Source: Ideonella livida
GTDB taxonomy: Bacteria; Pseudomonadota; Gammaproteobacteria; Burkholderiales; Burkholderiaceae_C
Assembly: GCF_010499455.1 (NCBI RefSeq)
Contig: NZ_JAAGOH010000013.1
Coordinates: 1-64,000, forward strand
DNA length: 64,000 nt
Reading direction: 5' to 3'
The notes under the pieces were generated by a model. That model saw only the letters and a program-made list of their open reading frames with translations, had not been told where the DNA came from and did no database searches. Below, one piece after another: positions 45,910-54,756 of this stretch (the first letter of the stretch is position 1; every line of letters begins with the position of its first letter). The position numbers and the translations under genes were made by a program.

Positions 45910-48075
45910 TCAGGACGTGGCCGCCGGCACCAGCCCCAGGCCGGGCGGCATGCGCCGGTCCTCCGCCGCGGCGGCGTGCCGCAGCCAGGGCTCGGGCCGC
46001 AGGGCGGGCGCCCACAGGTGACCCTGCGCCTGCTGGCAGCCCAGCCGGCCAAGCTGCTCGCGCTGGGCCAGCGTCTCCACGCCTTCGGCCCACAGCGGCC
46101 AACGCATATGGCGGGCCACGTCCAGCAAGGCGCCGGTCCAGCCACCGGGGGGCTGCGGACCCAGGGTGCGCACCAGCTGCGGGTCCAGCTTGACCGCGGC
46201 CAGCGGCAGGCGCCGCAGGGCGGCCAGGGGCACCTGTCCGGCGCCGTAGTCGTCCAACACCAGCCGCACGCCCAGGCGGTGCAGGGCCTGCAAACGGACC
46301 ACGGCCGACTCCACGTCGCAGGCCAGTGCCGCCTCGGGCACATCCAGCGCCAGCTGATCCGGCGGCCAGCCGCTGGCCTTGAGCAGGGCGGCCAGGCGGC
46401 GCGGCAGGCCGGGGTCATCCAACGTGGGCACGCTCAGGTTGACGTTGAGCAGCAGGGGGCGTCCCCCCTGCCGCCAAGCACAGGCCTGGCGCAGGGCCTG
46501 CTCCAGCACCCAGTCGTCCAGCGCCGGCATCAGGCCGGCGCGCCGGGCCTGGGGCAAGAACAGCGCCGGGGCCAGCATGCCCTGGTCGGGATCGTGCCAG
46601 CGCAGCAGCACCTCGGCCCCGGCCACCCGCCCGGTGGGCAGGTCCACCAGGGGCTGGTAGTGCAGCAGCAGTTCACGCTCGGCGGCGGCCGAGCGCAGCA
46701 GCACCTCCAGACGCTCCAGCCGGCGCATGCCGGCGCGGACCGTGCGCACCGGCGTGGCCGGGGCCTCGCCCTCCAGCACCCAGGCCGACAGGCCGGCCCG
46801 GGCCCGATCGGCCGCGCGGGCCTGGGCCTGGCGCGCCAGCGGCCACAGCCGGTCGGCCGAGACCCCGGCCTCGGGATACAGCGCCACCCCCAGGCTGGCT
46901 GCGGGGGCATCCGCCCCCTCGGGCCCGCAGCGCGGCAGCAGGCGGGCGGCCAGCTCGCGGGCCTGGCCCGCGCCGGCCCCGGGCAACAGCACGCCCAGTT
47001 GGTCCGGGCCCAGCACCGCCACCCGGGCAGTGGGGCCGGCCTCACGCCCCACGGTGCCGCGCAGGCGGGCCAAGGTGGCCGCCCCGGCTTGCTCGCCCTG
47101 GGCATAAAGGGCCTCGGCCTCCAGCCCCAGGCAGCACACGGCCAGGTCGCTGCCCTGGGCGTCGGCTGCGTCCAGGGCGGCCTCCAGCGCCTCGCGCCAG
47201 TCCGCCTCGGACAGGCCTTCGGTCGGGTTCGGCGCGGCCAGGGTGCGCCCGGCGGCCCGCCAACCGGCGTTCGGGCGGGCCTCACGCCACACCCACACCC
47301 GTCCCTGCACCAGGCCCCGACCCCACTGCGGCTCGGTGCGGCATTCCAGCCAGCGCCCATCGCGCAGGGCAAAGCGGTCCTCGGTGCGGCCCAGCCACTG
47401 GCCCCGCAACTGGGTCAGGCGGGCCAACAGCGCCTGCGGCTGCAGGGCGGACTGCGCCATCCAGGCCCACAGCCGCCCGTCATCGGCCCGGGCGGCGGGA
47501 CTGTCGTGACTGGCAAAGGGCAGCCCCCAGAGCAAGGCAAAACGGTGGTTGAGCGCCTGCACCGCCCCTTGCGCATTGGTCACCAGCAGACCGTCGGGCG
47601 TGGCCTCCAGGGTGGCGCGCAGCTCGGCCAGCGCCTGGTCGCGCTCCTGCAGCCAGCGCCGCTGCGCGGTGCGGTCCTGCAGACGCACCCACATCACGGT
47701 GCGGCCGTCTTCCAGCGTGACCGGGCGGATGTGCCGCTCCACCCAGCGCGGCTCGCCCTGGGGGCCCGGCCATTCGGTCTCGGAGCACAGCGTGGGCAGC
47801 GGCAGGTCCGCGCCGGCCAGCGCCGGCGCGGGCTGGGTCAGCTCGGCCCAAAAATGCACATCCTCCAGCCCGCCCAGCAGGTCAGCCCGCACCGCACCGC
47901 CACCGGGGCGCAGCAGGGCATGCCAGTCCTGCGCCGCGGCGTTGGACTGCAGCACCAAGCCGCTGGACGGGTCCACCAGCCAGGCCGGCTCCTCCAGCTG
48001 CGCCAGCCAGCAAGGCGCCGGGGCCGTGCGGGAGGCCTCCACCAGGGCCTGCAGGCCCGGCTCACGTGGCAGCAT
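45910..48075 (-). CDS. PAS-GGDEF-EAL protein with degenerate c-di-GMP domains
   Basis: 721 residues, no signal peptide. PAS-like region about 15-280 (AWLVDPSSGLVLQSNAAAQDW; AELRATLEATPDGLLVTNAQG). The GGDEF-position sequence is LGPDQLGVLL, so cyclase activity is not expected. The EAL domain (about 460-710) keeps the EVLLRW Glu, NVNLS Asn, LDDYGAG Asp pair, VKLDP Lys and WAEGVET Glu, but the usual LEITE is LDVPE, changing a metal-ligand Glu to Asp. Phosphodiesterase activity is doubtful; it may be a c-di-GMP-binding effector. Its ATG overlaps the HD-GYP stop (TGATG). Confidence 0.88.
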   Translation of the reverse strand: MLPREPGLQALVEASRTAPAPCWLAQLEEPAWLVDPSSGLVLQSNAAAQDWHALLRPGGGAVRADLLGGLEDVHFWAELTQPAPALAGADLPLPTLCSETEWPGPQGEPRWVERHIRPVTLEDGRTVMWVRLQDRTAQRRWLQERDQALAELRATLEATPDGLLVTNAQGAVQALNHRFALLWGLPFASHDSPAARADDGRLWAWMAQSALQPQALLARLTQLRGQWLGRTEDRFALRDGRWLECRTEPQWGRGLVQGRVWVWREARPNAGWRAAGRTLAAPNPTEGLSEADWREALEAALDAADAQGSDLAVCCLGLEAEALYAQGEQAGAATLARLRGTVGREAGPTARVAVLGPDQLGVLLPGAGAGQARELAARLLPRCGPEGADAPAASLGVALYPEAGVSADRLWPLARQAQARAADRARAGLSAWVLEGEAPATPVRTVRAGMRRLERLEVLLRSAAAERELLLHYQPLVDLPTGRVAGAEVLLRWHDPDQGMLAPALFLPQARRAGLMPALDDWVLEQALRQACAWRQGGRPLLLNVNLSVPTLDDPGLPRRLAALLKASGWPPDQLALDVPEAALACDVESAVVRLQALHRLGVRLVLDDYGAGQVPLAALRRLPLAAVKLDPQLVRTLGPQPPGGWTGALLDVARHMRWPLWAEGVETLAQREQLGRLGCQQAQGHLWAPALRPEPWLRHAAAAEDRRMPPGLGLVPAATS

Positions 48076-49472
48076 CAGCGCGCTCCTTGCGGGGTGGGGG
48101 CGTCGGCCGATTCGGCCAGGGCCTCGTCAGGGGCGGCCATCTCAAAGAAGTAGGCCGTGCGCTGGCGCGGCTCCAGCGCCTGACGCGCCTGGAGGCCCAG
48201 CTGCTCGGGCCGCAGGCTGCCGCGCACGCTCAGCGCCGGATGCCGGGCCAGGTCCAGCCAGAGGCCGCCGTCCGGCTGCGACAGGTCGTGCACCCGCAAC
48301 TGGGGTCGCATAGGGTGGTGGCCATTGACACGCAGCACCAGGCCGGGACGGCCGTCGGAGAGCTCCACCACAGTGCCCGGCGGGTAGATGCCCAGCAGGC
48401 GCACCAGCCCTCCCATCACCGCCTCGTCATGCTGGCGGCGATGCTGCGAAAACAGGCGCGAGAGCGCCTCATGCGGGGTGAGCGCCCGGGCCAGGGAGGC
48501 CGGATTGCACAGGTTGTCGTAAGCATTGACCAGCGCCACGATGGACGCCAGGCGGTTCATCTGCGCCTGCTTGACCCCCAGCGGAAAGCCACGACCGTCG
48601 GCGGTCTCGTGGTGCTGCCCCAGCACCAGCAGTGCCCCGGGCGGCAGCGACATGCGCCGGCCCAGCTGCACACCCTGGCCCACATGGTCACGGTAGAGGG
48701 ACAGCTCGGCCGCGCTGAAGTCCTCGCGCGGCCAGCGCACCCGGTCCGGCAGGTTGAGCTTGCCAATGTCGTGCAGCAGGCTGCCCAGACCCAGCTCCTG
48801 CTGCAGGTCAGGCGCCAGGCCCAGCTGGCGCCCCAGCAACAGCGAGAGCACCGCCACATTGAGCGCATGCGCCGAGGCACGGTCCCCCCGCGGCTCGGCC
48901 AGCACCCGCACACACACATCGCCCGCCGGCAGCAGCTTGTCCACCAGGCTGCGGCTGAGCGCGGCCGCCGTCTCCCGGGCCTGGTCGGGCTGCCCCAGCA
49001 CCTGATCGGCGAGCAGGCGCCAAGCGCGGCAGGCCTCCTGCTGCTGGCGCTCGCACAGGCGGGCGCGCGCCTGTTCCTCGGCCCATGGGTCGGGGGCCAC
49101 ATCGGGCGCCACCGCCCCTGCTCCCGGCGCCGACGCCGCCGCAGCCGCAGCCGCCGACTCGGTGGCGTCCGGCATCGCAGCCTCGCCAGCTGCCCCGGGC
49201 GACGGCGCGGCCTGATCCCCGGCCGCCCCACCAGCGCCAGCCGCCGCCCCACCCGCCGGCCACGGCCCGCCATCGGGCAGCACGCTGCGCTCCGGCGACC
49301 AGCGCACCCGCTTCAGGCCCAGATGGCGGATGACCGCAATCTGCTCAGGCTGTGTCAGCCGAAAGCTCGACAGCGGAAACGGGTGCGCCATCCACCCCAA
49401 GTCCAGGTGCACGAACATGCCCACCCGCAACGCGGAGACATCGATGTGGGGAAGGTCGTGGTCTGCGGGCAC
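48075..49472 (-). CDS. HD-GYP domain protein with N-terminal DUF3391, c-di-GMP phosphodiesterase candidate
   Basis: 465 residues from GTG 49472 with AGGA ahead; longer frames upstream look non-coding. The N-terminal DUF3391 reads HIDVSALRVGMFVHLDLGW, then an Ala/Pro/Gly linker (about residues 75-120). HD-GYP: AHALNVAVLSLLLGRQLGL, LLHDIGKLNLP (the HD pair), HVGQGVQLG, GQHHETADGRGFPLG (HHExxDGxGFP in place of GYP) and ALVNAYDNLCNP. Key metal residues are present, so c-di-GMP hydrolysis is plausible. A C-terminal YPPGTVVELSDGRPGLVLR module also occurs in the 58439 protein. Coupled to the degenerate GGDEF-EAL gene. Confidence 0.9.
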   Translation of the reverse strand: MPADHDLPHIDVSALRVGMFVHLDLGWMAHPFPLSSFRLTQPEQIAVIRHLGLKRVRWSPERSVLPDGGPWPAGGAAAGAGGAAGDQAAPSPGAAGEAAMPDATESAAAAAAASAPGAGAVAPDVAPDPWAEEQARARLCERQQQEACRAWRLLADQVLGQPDQARETAAALSRSLVDKLLPAGDVCVRVLAEPRGDRASAHALNVAVLSLLLGRQLGLAPDLQQELGLGSLLHDIGKLNLPDRVRWPREDFSAAELSLYRDHVGQGVQLGRRMSLPPGALLVLGQHHETADGRGFPLGVKQAQMNRLASIVALVNAYDNLCNPASLARALTPHEALSRLFSQHRRQHDEAVMGGLVRLLGIYPPGTVVELSDGRPGLVLRVNGHHPMRPQLRVHDLSQPDGGLWLDLARHPALSVRGSLRPEQLGLQARQALEPRQRTAYFFEMAAPDEALAESADAPTPQGAR

Positions 49473-49910
49473 GGCGAGGTTCCTGGCGTGGTGGGGGGAC
49501 TCCAGCGTTGTCGGAGCTTGCCGGGCAAACCTGAGAGCTGAGCGCTGCGGTATCGTCGTTGCGCAGGGCGACGCGTCACCCACGGCGAAGGTCCACAGCG
49601 CGATTCGTGGGGCTCCAGTCGTCGCGGTCCGCAATCGGGCGGACTCATGCAGCAAAATCACGGCGTGATCGATACCGGCGTGTCCCTGCTGCACTAGCAA
49701 AGAAACTGTGTTTGGCCAACGACTCAGATCCTCGACCGGGAGCGCCGGCTCACCATGTCCTCTCACTGCCCTAAGACAGAACCGCCGCAGCGTATTTAAA
49801 GCAAGTGCCGTGCGAGCGCCTTACTTGTCACCCGCGCAGACAGTCACATTCTTGGATACTGAAACCAACCGCAACAGGACCTTCAAAGATCATCCTCACC
49901 GGCAGCAAAA
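49473..49910. other. Intergenic stretch between HD-GYP gene and glycan island, no gene seen
   Basis: 438 bp of divergent upstream sequence. No open frame is persuasive. A 13-bp palindrome (ATCAC-GGC-GTGAT, 49657-49669) and A/T-rich patches near 49790-49800 (TATTTAAA) and 49850-49860 are possible promoter elements. G/C bias falls here, marking the left edge of the more A/T-rich island. Confidence 0.4.
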
Positions 49911-50198
49911 ATGAACATCAAGCAACTCACCGAAGAAATCTCCTCAAAGCATCCTTCAATCAAGAAGAGCGAAGTGCGGGAGATCATTTACGCCACATTC
50001 TCGGCCATTGCGAACGAGGTTGAACGCGCGTCGACCGGGAAATTGAGGACTCCAGCAGGAGACTTTGTGTCAATTAAGCGCGACCAGGCCGTCACGGGTG
50101 GCGGGAAAAGCCGGCGCATCAACTTCTATCCCAAGACCAACCGCACTTCGCCCGCGCCCGCGCCCGCGCCCGACCAGGGCGAAGACGAAAACAGCTAA
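49911..50198 (+). CDS. Small HU-like DNA-binding protein with Pro/Ala tail
   Basis: 95 residues. The first 45 residues resemble the helical dimer part of HU/IHF (MNIKQLTEEISSKHPSIKKSEVREII, YATFSAIANEV). The next part, GKLRTPAGDFVSIKRDQAVTGGGKSRRINFYP, is shorter and only loosely like the DNA-binding arm. It ends PAPAPAPDQGEDENS; the Pro-Ala part is coded by a CGCCCG hexanucleotide repeat near 50149-50171. A divergent HU-type protein is my best reading. It opens the A/T-richer island, 46 bp ahead of the sulfotransferase-like gene. Confidence 0.6.
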   Translation: MNIKQLTEEISSKHPSIKKSEVREIIYATFSAIANEVERASTGKLRTPAGDFVSIKRDQAVTGGGKSRRINFYPKTNRTSPAPAPAPDQGEDENS

Positions 50199-50244
50199 GA
50201 ACCCAACACGGCTAGACCCCAAGGGCGCCTGACACCGCACCAAG

Positions 50245-51414
50245 ATGAGCTCAACCCCGCTTTCCAGCGACAAGCACTACATCCTGCACATCGGGCGCCA
50301 CAAGAGTGGCACCTCGGCACTGCAACATTTTTTGCACTCTAATTCGGAAAAGCTCGCCCAAGCCGGTTATGCCTATCCGAAAACAGGGCGTGGCAAGAAG
50401 GTGGCCCACCACCAATTGGCGGGCGCACTCAAAGGTCGCAGCACTGGAAAGGAAGCCACCCATTGGGATCAGGTCATCGCCGACCTCAAGGCAGGAATTT
50501 CCCTTGAGGCTTCAGAAGCCTCCATTCATTCGGTCATTATAAGTTCCGAGGCGCTGCAGGACGTACCCCCCACAATCCTTGCATCCGTATTTCCAACCGA
50601 AAACACGACCGTGATCGTCTACCTGCGGGAGCAGGTCGAATACTTGATCACCACTTACCAACAGCGGGTTCACGCCACTGGACTCAGCCTGTCACTTGAA
50701 CAATTCGCTAGTCAGGCCAAAGTAGCCAACTACGCTCGATACCTGGAGAGGCTTGAATCGACGTTCGGGAAAGCCAATCTGCGCGTAGGAATCTACGACC
50801 GCGACCAACTCAAAGATAGAGATATGGTCAGCGATTTCCTTTCCAAGGCAGAAATACGGGAAATACCACTCAATTCCACAATTGAAGCAAACTCATCCAT
50901 CGGCGGCGAGCTTCTCGAATTGAAACGGGTCAGCAACATTCTTCGCGGAGGCATCCCTGCCCACAAGAAAGAATATGTTGCATTCAACGCCGCAGCTCAG
51001 ACTCGAAAAAATTTTTCGGGGCGAGTGCCGATGCCCGCCGACCTTGCGCAAAAGTGGAGAGAACAGGCCGCAAACTCAAACCAGCGGTTGGCAAAAGAGT
51101 GGTTCGATCGCGACCAGGCCTTCAGATTTCGCGTCGCTCTGCCTGGAGAGTTTTTCCCCCCGCTACAGGAAGAACTTCTTCTTGAGGCAATGCACAAAGT
51201 CACGAGCCGGGTTCCAGAGTGGGGGGCACAATTTGTGGAACGACTGGCAGCACACCACACGTGGGTTTCATCAAAAAACCAGACTATTGCAAATGGTCTC
51301 ATCACGGGAGACTTGTCTGTTGACGAAAAGCACTGGTTGATGACTGGAATCAGGTCTGCCCCCGAAAGGCTTTCGCCCACTTGGCAGTGGAACTTTCCCT
51401 GGTCCCCCACCTGA
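50245..51414 (+). CDS. Sulfotransferase-like protein
   Basis: 389 residues. The N-terminal P-loop-like YILHIGRHKSGTSALQHFLHSN (about residues 12-33) matches the 5'-phosphosulfate-binding loop of PAPS sulfotransferases. SVIISSEALQ and TVIVYLREQVEYLITTYQQRVHATG match the 3'-phosphate (Ser/Arg) region. A basic, helical C-terminal half is less conserved. It could sulfate a surface glycan, which fits the glycosyltransferases that follow at 14 and 57 bp gaps. No PAPS synthesis genes are here. A/T-richer than the chromosome core. Confidence 0.8.
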   Translation: MSSTPLSSDKHYILHIGRHKSGTSALQHFLHSNSEKLAQAGYAYPKTGRGKKVAHHQLAGALKGRSTGKEATHWDQVIADLKAGISLEASEASIHSVIISSEALQDVPPTILASVFPTENTTVIVYLREQVEYLITTYQQRVHATGLSLSLEQFASQAKVANYARYLERLESTFGKANLRVGIYDRDQLKDRDMVSDFLSKAEIREIPLNSTIEANSSIGGELLELKRVSNILRGGIPAHKKEYVAFNAAAQTRKNFSGRVPMPADLAQKWREQAANSNQRLAKEWFDRDQAFRFRVALPGEFFPPLQEELLLEAMHKVTSRVPEWGAQFVERLAAHHTWVSSKNQTIANGLITGDLSVDEKHWLMTGIRSAPERLSPTWQWNFPWSPT

Positions 51415-51428
51415 ATAGATTGGGCTTC

Positions 51429-52397
51429 ATGATTCACTTTTCCATCCAACACCACGGCGACAACTGGGAGCACCTGTACTGGCTCGCCAAATCACTTGCC
51501 AGCGCGCAAGGCTCAATCGACGTGGCGCTGGACGGTTCTGGCGAGCTGGCAACCCAGCTCGGGGCTCGACTCGCGGGGCCAAGCGTGACAGTGCGCCAAA
51601 GTCTGCCCGTGGTGTGGGCCGGCCCCAGCGTGGTCATGCAAATGCGCGAAGCAATGGCCCATTCGGTGGGAGTGCCAGGCTGGGAGTGGTTCATCAACCT
51701 GAGCGGCAGCTGCATCCCACTGGTAGATCCATATCAAATGGCGCAGCGCCTACGGGCTTTGCAGTCGCGAACGGGAAAGCACAGTTTTGTGTTCAGCTTT
51801 CAGGTCAAGCGGGCGCCGGTCTGGGTTCCTTATGCCGGCCCGGGCAGCGGGAAAGTCGCCAAGCTGTTCCGGGTGCCCTACGTGGGAGACTTAGCGGTGG
51901 AGCGGCTGGTAGAGGCAGGCCGCTTCAACCCAGTCGCGGAAATCGAAATGCGCCGCTCCCTCTGGTGCGCGGAGTTGGCCACTGCCACCGGCAAACAACT
52001 GCTGCTGCGTGGATTGATGCCACCGGAGTTACAGGACCGGCAGGCCTTTTGGCGGCAGTATCCGTACACCTTGGGCCGGCAGTGGGTGGTACTGCATCGC
52101 AAGGTGGTGGAGTGGCTGGTGAGTTCCCCACAGGTGAGCCAAGTCGCAACCTTGTTGGGACAGACGTTTCTGCCAGACGAGACGTTCTTTCAAACTTGTT
52201 TGGCCAGCGCTCCTCCTGACCTGAAGGAGGGCATTGACATGAAGAACAATCTTCGAACCAAGATGGGCACGCCCGGCCGAATTACAGCGGAAAGTCTGGC
52301 TCACCTGGCCATAGGAGACGCCCTATTCAGCCGCAAAGCATCCGGACCCCTACCTGCCTTGCACCGCGCGGCAGAGACGCTTTGGCAGCGTCCTTGA
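51429..52397 (+). CDS. Beta-1,6-N-acetylglucosaminyltransferase-like protein (Branch family, GT14)
   Basis: 322 residues from ATG 51429. Family marks: IHFSIQHHGDNWEHLYWLAKSL, WEWFINLSGSCIPLVDPYQMAQ, RQWVVLHRKVVEWLV and TFLPDETFFQTCL. The NLSGSCIPL and LPDETFF stretches match the Core-2/I-Branching enzyme fold, which in bacteria occurs in capsule and EPS clusters. It has no membrane anchor. Adds a sugar branch, donor not shown. It lies between the sulfotransferase and pyruvyltransferase genes. Confidence 0.85.
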   Translation: MIHFSIQHHGDNWEHLYWLAKSLASAQGSIDVALDGSGELATQLGARLAGPSVTVRQSLPVVWAGPSVVMQMREAMAHSVGVPGWEWFINLSGSCIPLVDPYQMAQRLRALQSRTGKHSFVFSFQVKRAPVWVPYAGPGSGKVAKLFRVPYVGDLAVERLVEAGRFNPVAEIEMRRSLWCAELATATGKQLLLRGLMPPELQDRQAFWRQYPYTLGRQWVVLHRKVVEWLVSSPQVSQVATLLGQTFLPDETFFQTCLASAPPDLKEGIDMKNNLRTKMGTPGRITAESLAHLAIGDALFSRKASGPLPALHRAAETLWQRP

Positions 52398-52454
52398 CCC
52401 CATTGCGCCCATCCCCCCCACATTCCCCCTTCACTTTTTGAACTGGCGTTCACC

Positions 52455-53240
52455 GTGAATCTTCCCCTCAGTCTGACCCAGCCATTTGACGAACTTGCAT
52501 CGCGCCTGAAAGCCATGGCCGGTGACGATCCAATCTATTACTTTCCGAATCCCGGAAACTGGGGCGACGGGCTGATCCGTGCGGGTGCACTGTCCTTCTT
52601 TGATCAATACGGCATCAAGGTGGAGGAGCATTTCACCCGCCGGGAGTTCATGGTCAAGCCCAAGAAGGGCCTGATGATCTACGGCGGAAGCGGGGCATGG
52701 TGCACGTACTGGAATCATGCCGTGGAGCATGTCAAGGCACTACAGACCAAACACCGCGTCGTGGTTCTGCCATCCACCTTCGAAAGCACATATGAGGTTC
52801 CCGGCGTGGTCTTTCATGTCCGCGACCGTTTTGAAAGTCAGCAATTCATGCCGGAAGCTCATTTCTGCCACGACATGGCATTTGCATTGGCAGGCCGTGT
52901 CGGGCCGATGATCGAAGGAAAGGGCGACGGCTATTTCTTTCGCAATGACAAGGAGCGGAGCCAAGCGCGTGGCCCGTTGCCCGTCGGAAATTTGGACCTT
53001 AGCAACAAGGGGAAACATGACACCGATGTGGCACCGTTCTTTGAACACCTGAGCCGGTACGCGGTGGTGCACACGGACCGGCTACACGTAGCCATCGGCG
53101 CCGCGATGCTGGGAAAGTCGGTTCACCTTTATCCCAGCGCTTATTTCAAGATCCGGGCCATCTTCAAATCCAGCGTGGAGCCCCATTTTGAGAATGTGAC
53201 GCTGCACGACTCGCTGGTGAAACTGCCCTCTGGGCGCTGA
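52455..53240 (+). CDS. Polysaccharide pyruvyl transferase family protein 1
   Basis: 261 residues from GTG 52455. Marks of the family: YYFPNPGNWGDGLIRAGALSFFDQYGI (N-x-GD), LMIYGGSGAWCTYW, VVLPSTFES and a C-terminal VVHTDRLHVAIGAAMLGKSVHLYPS with the catalytic-type Arg/His. Such enzymes add pyruvate ketals to exopolysaccharide sugars. The ISL3 element starts one base after its stop codon; the ending LVKLPSGR looks natural, so it is probably intact, though loss of a few residues cannot be excluded. Confidence 0.88.
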   Translation: MNLPLSLTQPFDELASRLKAMAGDDPIYYFPNPGNWGDGLIRAGALSFFDQYGIKVEEHFTRREFMVKPKKGLMIYGGSGAWCTYWNHAVEHVKALQTKHRVVVLPSTFESTYEVPGVVFHVRDRFESQQFMPEAHFCHDMAFALAGRVGPMIEGKGDGYFFRNDKERSQARGPLPVGNLDLSNKGKHDTDVAPFFEHLSRYAVVHTDRLHVAIGAAMLGKSVHLYPSAYFKIRAIFKSSVEPHFENVTLHDSLVKLPSGR

Positions 53241-53241
53241 A

Positions 53242-54661
53242 GGCTCCTCGTCGTTTCGTGTGGAACGCAACACTGAGAATGCCCACCGGTGGCCCCCCCC
53301 TGTTGAGGGGCGTTGAGACAGGACCGAGTCGATGAGCGTTGGAGTCGAAGCGCTGTTCACCAGCGCACTGGGATTGCAGTTGCCCTGGGTGGTCGAGGAC
53401 GTCAAGCTCGACACCGCCAAACGGCGCATCGACTTCGAGATCGGCTGCCAGGGCGTGTCCCTGTCCTGCCCGGCCTGCGGGGCTGCAGCCCAGCCCGTTC
53501 ATGACCGGCTGCGCCGCTCGTGGCGGCACCTGGACTTCTTCCAGTTCGAGGCCTGGCTGCATTGCGATGTGCCGCGCGTGGCCTGCGGTGGCTGCGGCAA
53601 GACCACGCAGATGTCGGTGCCCTGGGCACGGCCGGGCTCGGGCTTCACCGCCGCCTTCGAGGCCCTGGCGCTCACGCTGTGCCGTGACCTGCCGGTGCGC
53701 CAGGCTGCGGCGTTGCTGCGCTGCGGGGACAAGCAACTGTGGCGGCGCATCGAGCATTACGTCGGGCAGGCTCGGGCGCTGGAGCGCCTGGACGGCGTGA
53801 GCGTAGTGGGCATCGACGAGACCAGCCTGCGCCGCGGTCAGCACTACATCACCGTGGTGCACGATCTGGTGGCCAAGCGGCTGCTGTTCGCCACCGAAGG
53901 CCGCAGCCACCAGACGGTGCTGGACTTCGTGGCCGATCTCCGGGCCCACGGCGGAGACCCAGCGCAGGTGCGGCATGTGTGCATGGACATGAGCGCGGCC
54001 TACGCGCTGGGCGTGACCAAGGCGCTGCCGCAGGCGCAGATCAGCTACGACCGCTTCCACGTCGTGGCCATGGCGATGGAGGCCATGGACCAGGTGCGCC
54101 GCCAGGAGATGGCCGACGACCCCACGCAGGTGCGGCAAGCCCTGGGCGGGCGAACGCCACAGGCGCTGCGCCAGCTGATGTGGGGCATGCGGCGCAACCC
54201 GGCCACCTGGAGCCGCAAGCAGATCGACACCATGCACTGGCTGCAGCGCTCCGGGCTCAAGAGCGCACGGGCTTGGCGGCTGAAGATGGCACTGCGCGAG
54301 GTCTATGCCCAGGCCCGGACGCACAACGACCCTGAACAGGCCGACCAGGACCTGAAGGCTTGGCTGGGCTGGGCCCGGCGCTGCCGACTGGAGCCCTTCA
54401 AGAAGCTGGCGTCCACGCTCGCCGAGCGCCAGGACGCTGTCGTGCGCGGCATGGTGGATCACCGCAGCAACGCCTTCGTCGAGGCCATGAACGGGCCGCT
54501 ACAGCAGGCCAAGCGCGCGGCCCGGAGCTTCAGAACCAGCACCAATTTCATCGCCATCGCCTACCTGCGCATGGCCAAGCTCAAGCACCTGCCGGCCAGC
54601 CCGTTTGCATTGGCACAGGCGCAGTGACGGGGACGCTTTCCACACGGAATGGCATGGAGCC
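53242..54661 (+). mobile_element. ISL3-family insertion sequence
   Basis: About 1.42 kb bounded by imperfect 27-bp inverted repeats: the left end begins GGCTCC at 53242, the right end finishes GGAGCC at 54661; the arms match at 21 of 27 positions and share CGTGTGGAA. It carries one transposase gene. The expected 8-bp target duplication is absent (GCGCTGAA left, ATCTCACA right), so flanking DNA has rearranged since insertion. On the right it touches an IS-end-like fragment (54662-54716). Confidence 0.85.
53332..54627 (+). CDS. ISL3-family transposase
   Basis: 431 residues. An N-terminal zinc-finger-like pair (CPACG at about residues 45-49; CGGCG near 85) and helix-turn-helix (RDLPVRQAAALLRCGDKQLWRRI) precede the DDE catalytic region: VVGIDETSLRRGQHYITVVHDL, DMSAAYALGVTKALPQAQISYDRFHVV and VDHRSNAFVEAMNGPLQQAKRAARSF. 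It looks complete and could be active. G/C content matches the core genome, unlike the island around it. Confidence 0.95.
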   Translation: MSVGVEALFTSALGLQLPWVVEDVKLDTAKRRIDFEIGCQGVSLSCPACGAAAQPVHDRLRRSWRHLDFFQFEAWLHCDVPRVACGGCGKTTQMSVPWARPGSGFTAAFEALALTLCRDLPVRQAAALLRCGDKQLWRRIEHYVGQARALERLDGVSVVGIDETSLRRGQHYITVVHDLVAKRLLFATEGRSHQTVLDFVADLRAHGGDPAQVRHVCMDMSAAYALGVTKALPQAQISYDRFHVVAMAMEAMDQVRRQEMADDPTQVRQALGGRTPQALRQLMWGMRRNPATWSRKQIDTMHWLQRSGLKSARAWRLKMALREVYAQARTHNDPEQADQDLKAWLGWARRCRLEPFKKLASTLAERQDAVVRGMVDHRSNAFVEAMNGPLQQAKRAARSFRTSTNFIAIAYLRMAKLKHLPASPFALAQAQ

Positions 54662-54716
54662 ATCTCACACTCGCACTTGTTCCTCAAAATGATCAGGAAT
54701 CATCCGGGACCTGACA
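54662..54716. mobile_element. Short fragment of a second insertion sequence end
   Basis: The stretch ends TCCGGGACCTGACA (54703-54716), identical over 14 bases to 114-127; read outward it begins TGTCAGGTCCCGGA followed by C/T-GA in both. It lies directly after the ISL3 right end, so the rest of the second element has been lost or replaced. Family unknown. Confidence 0.4.
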
Positions 54717-54756
54717 TCTAGGGCCCAGGGTGGAAAGATATCGTGAGATCGACCCA

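Noticed and set aside
45835-48153. 770-codon plus-strand open frame opposite the GGDEF-EAL gene
   Set aside because: Shadow frame; the opposite strand has recognisable PAS and EAL motifs and a coupled start.
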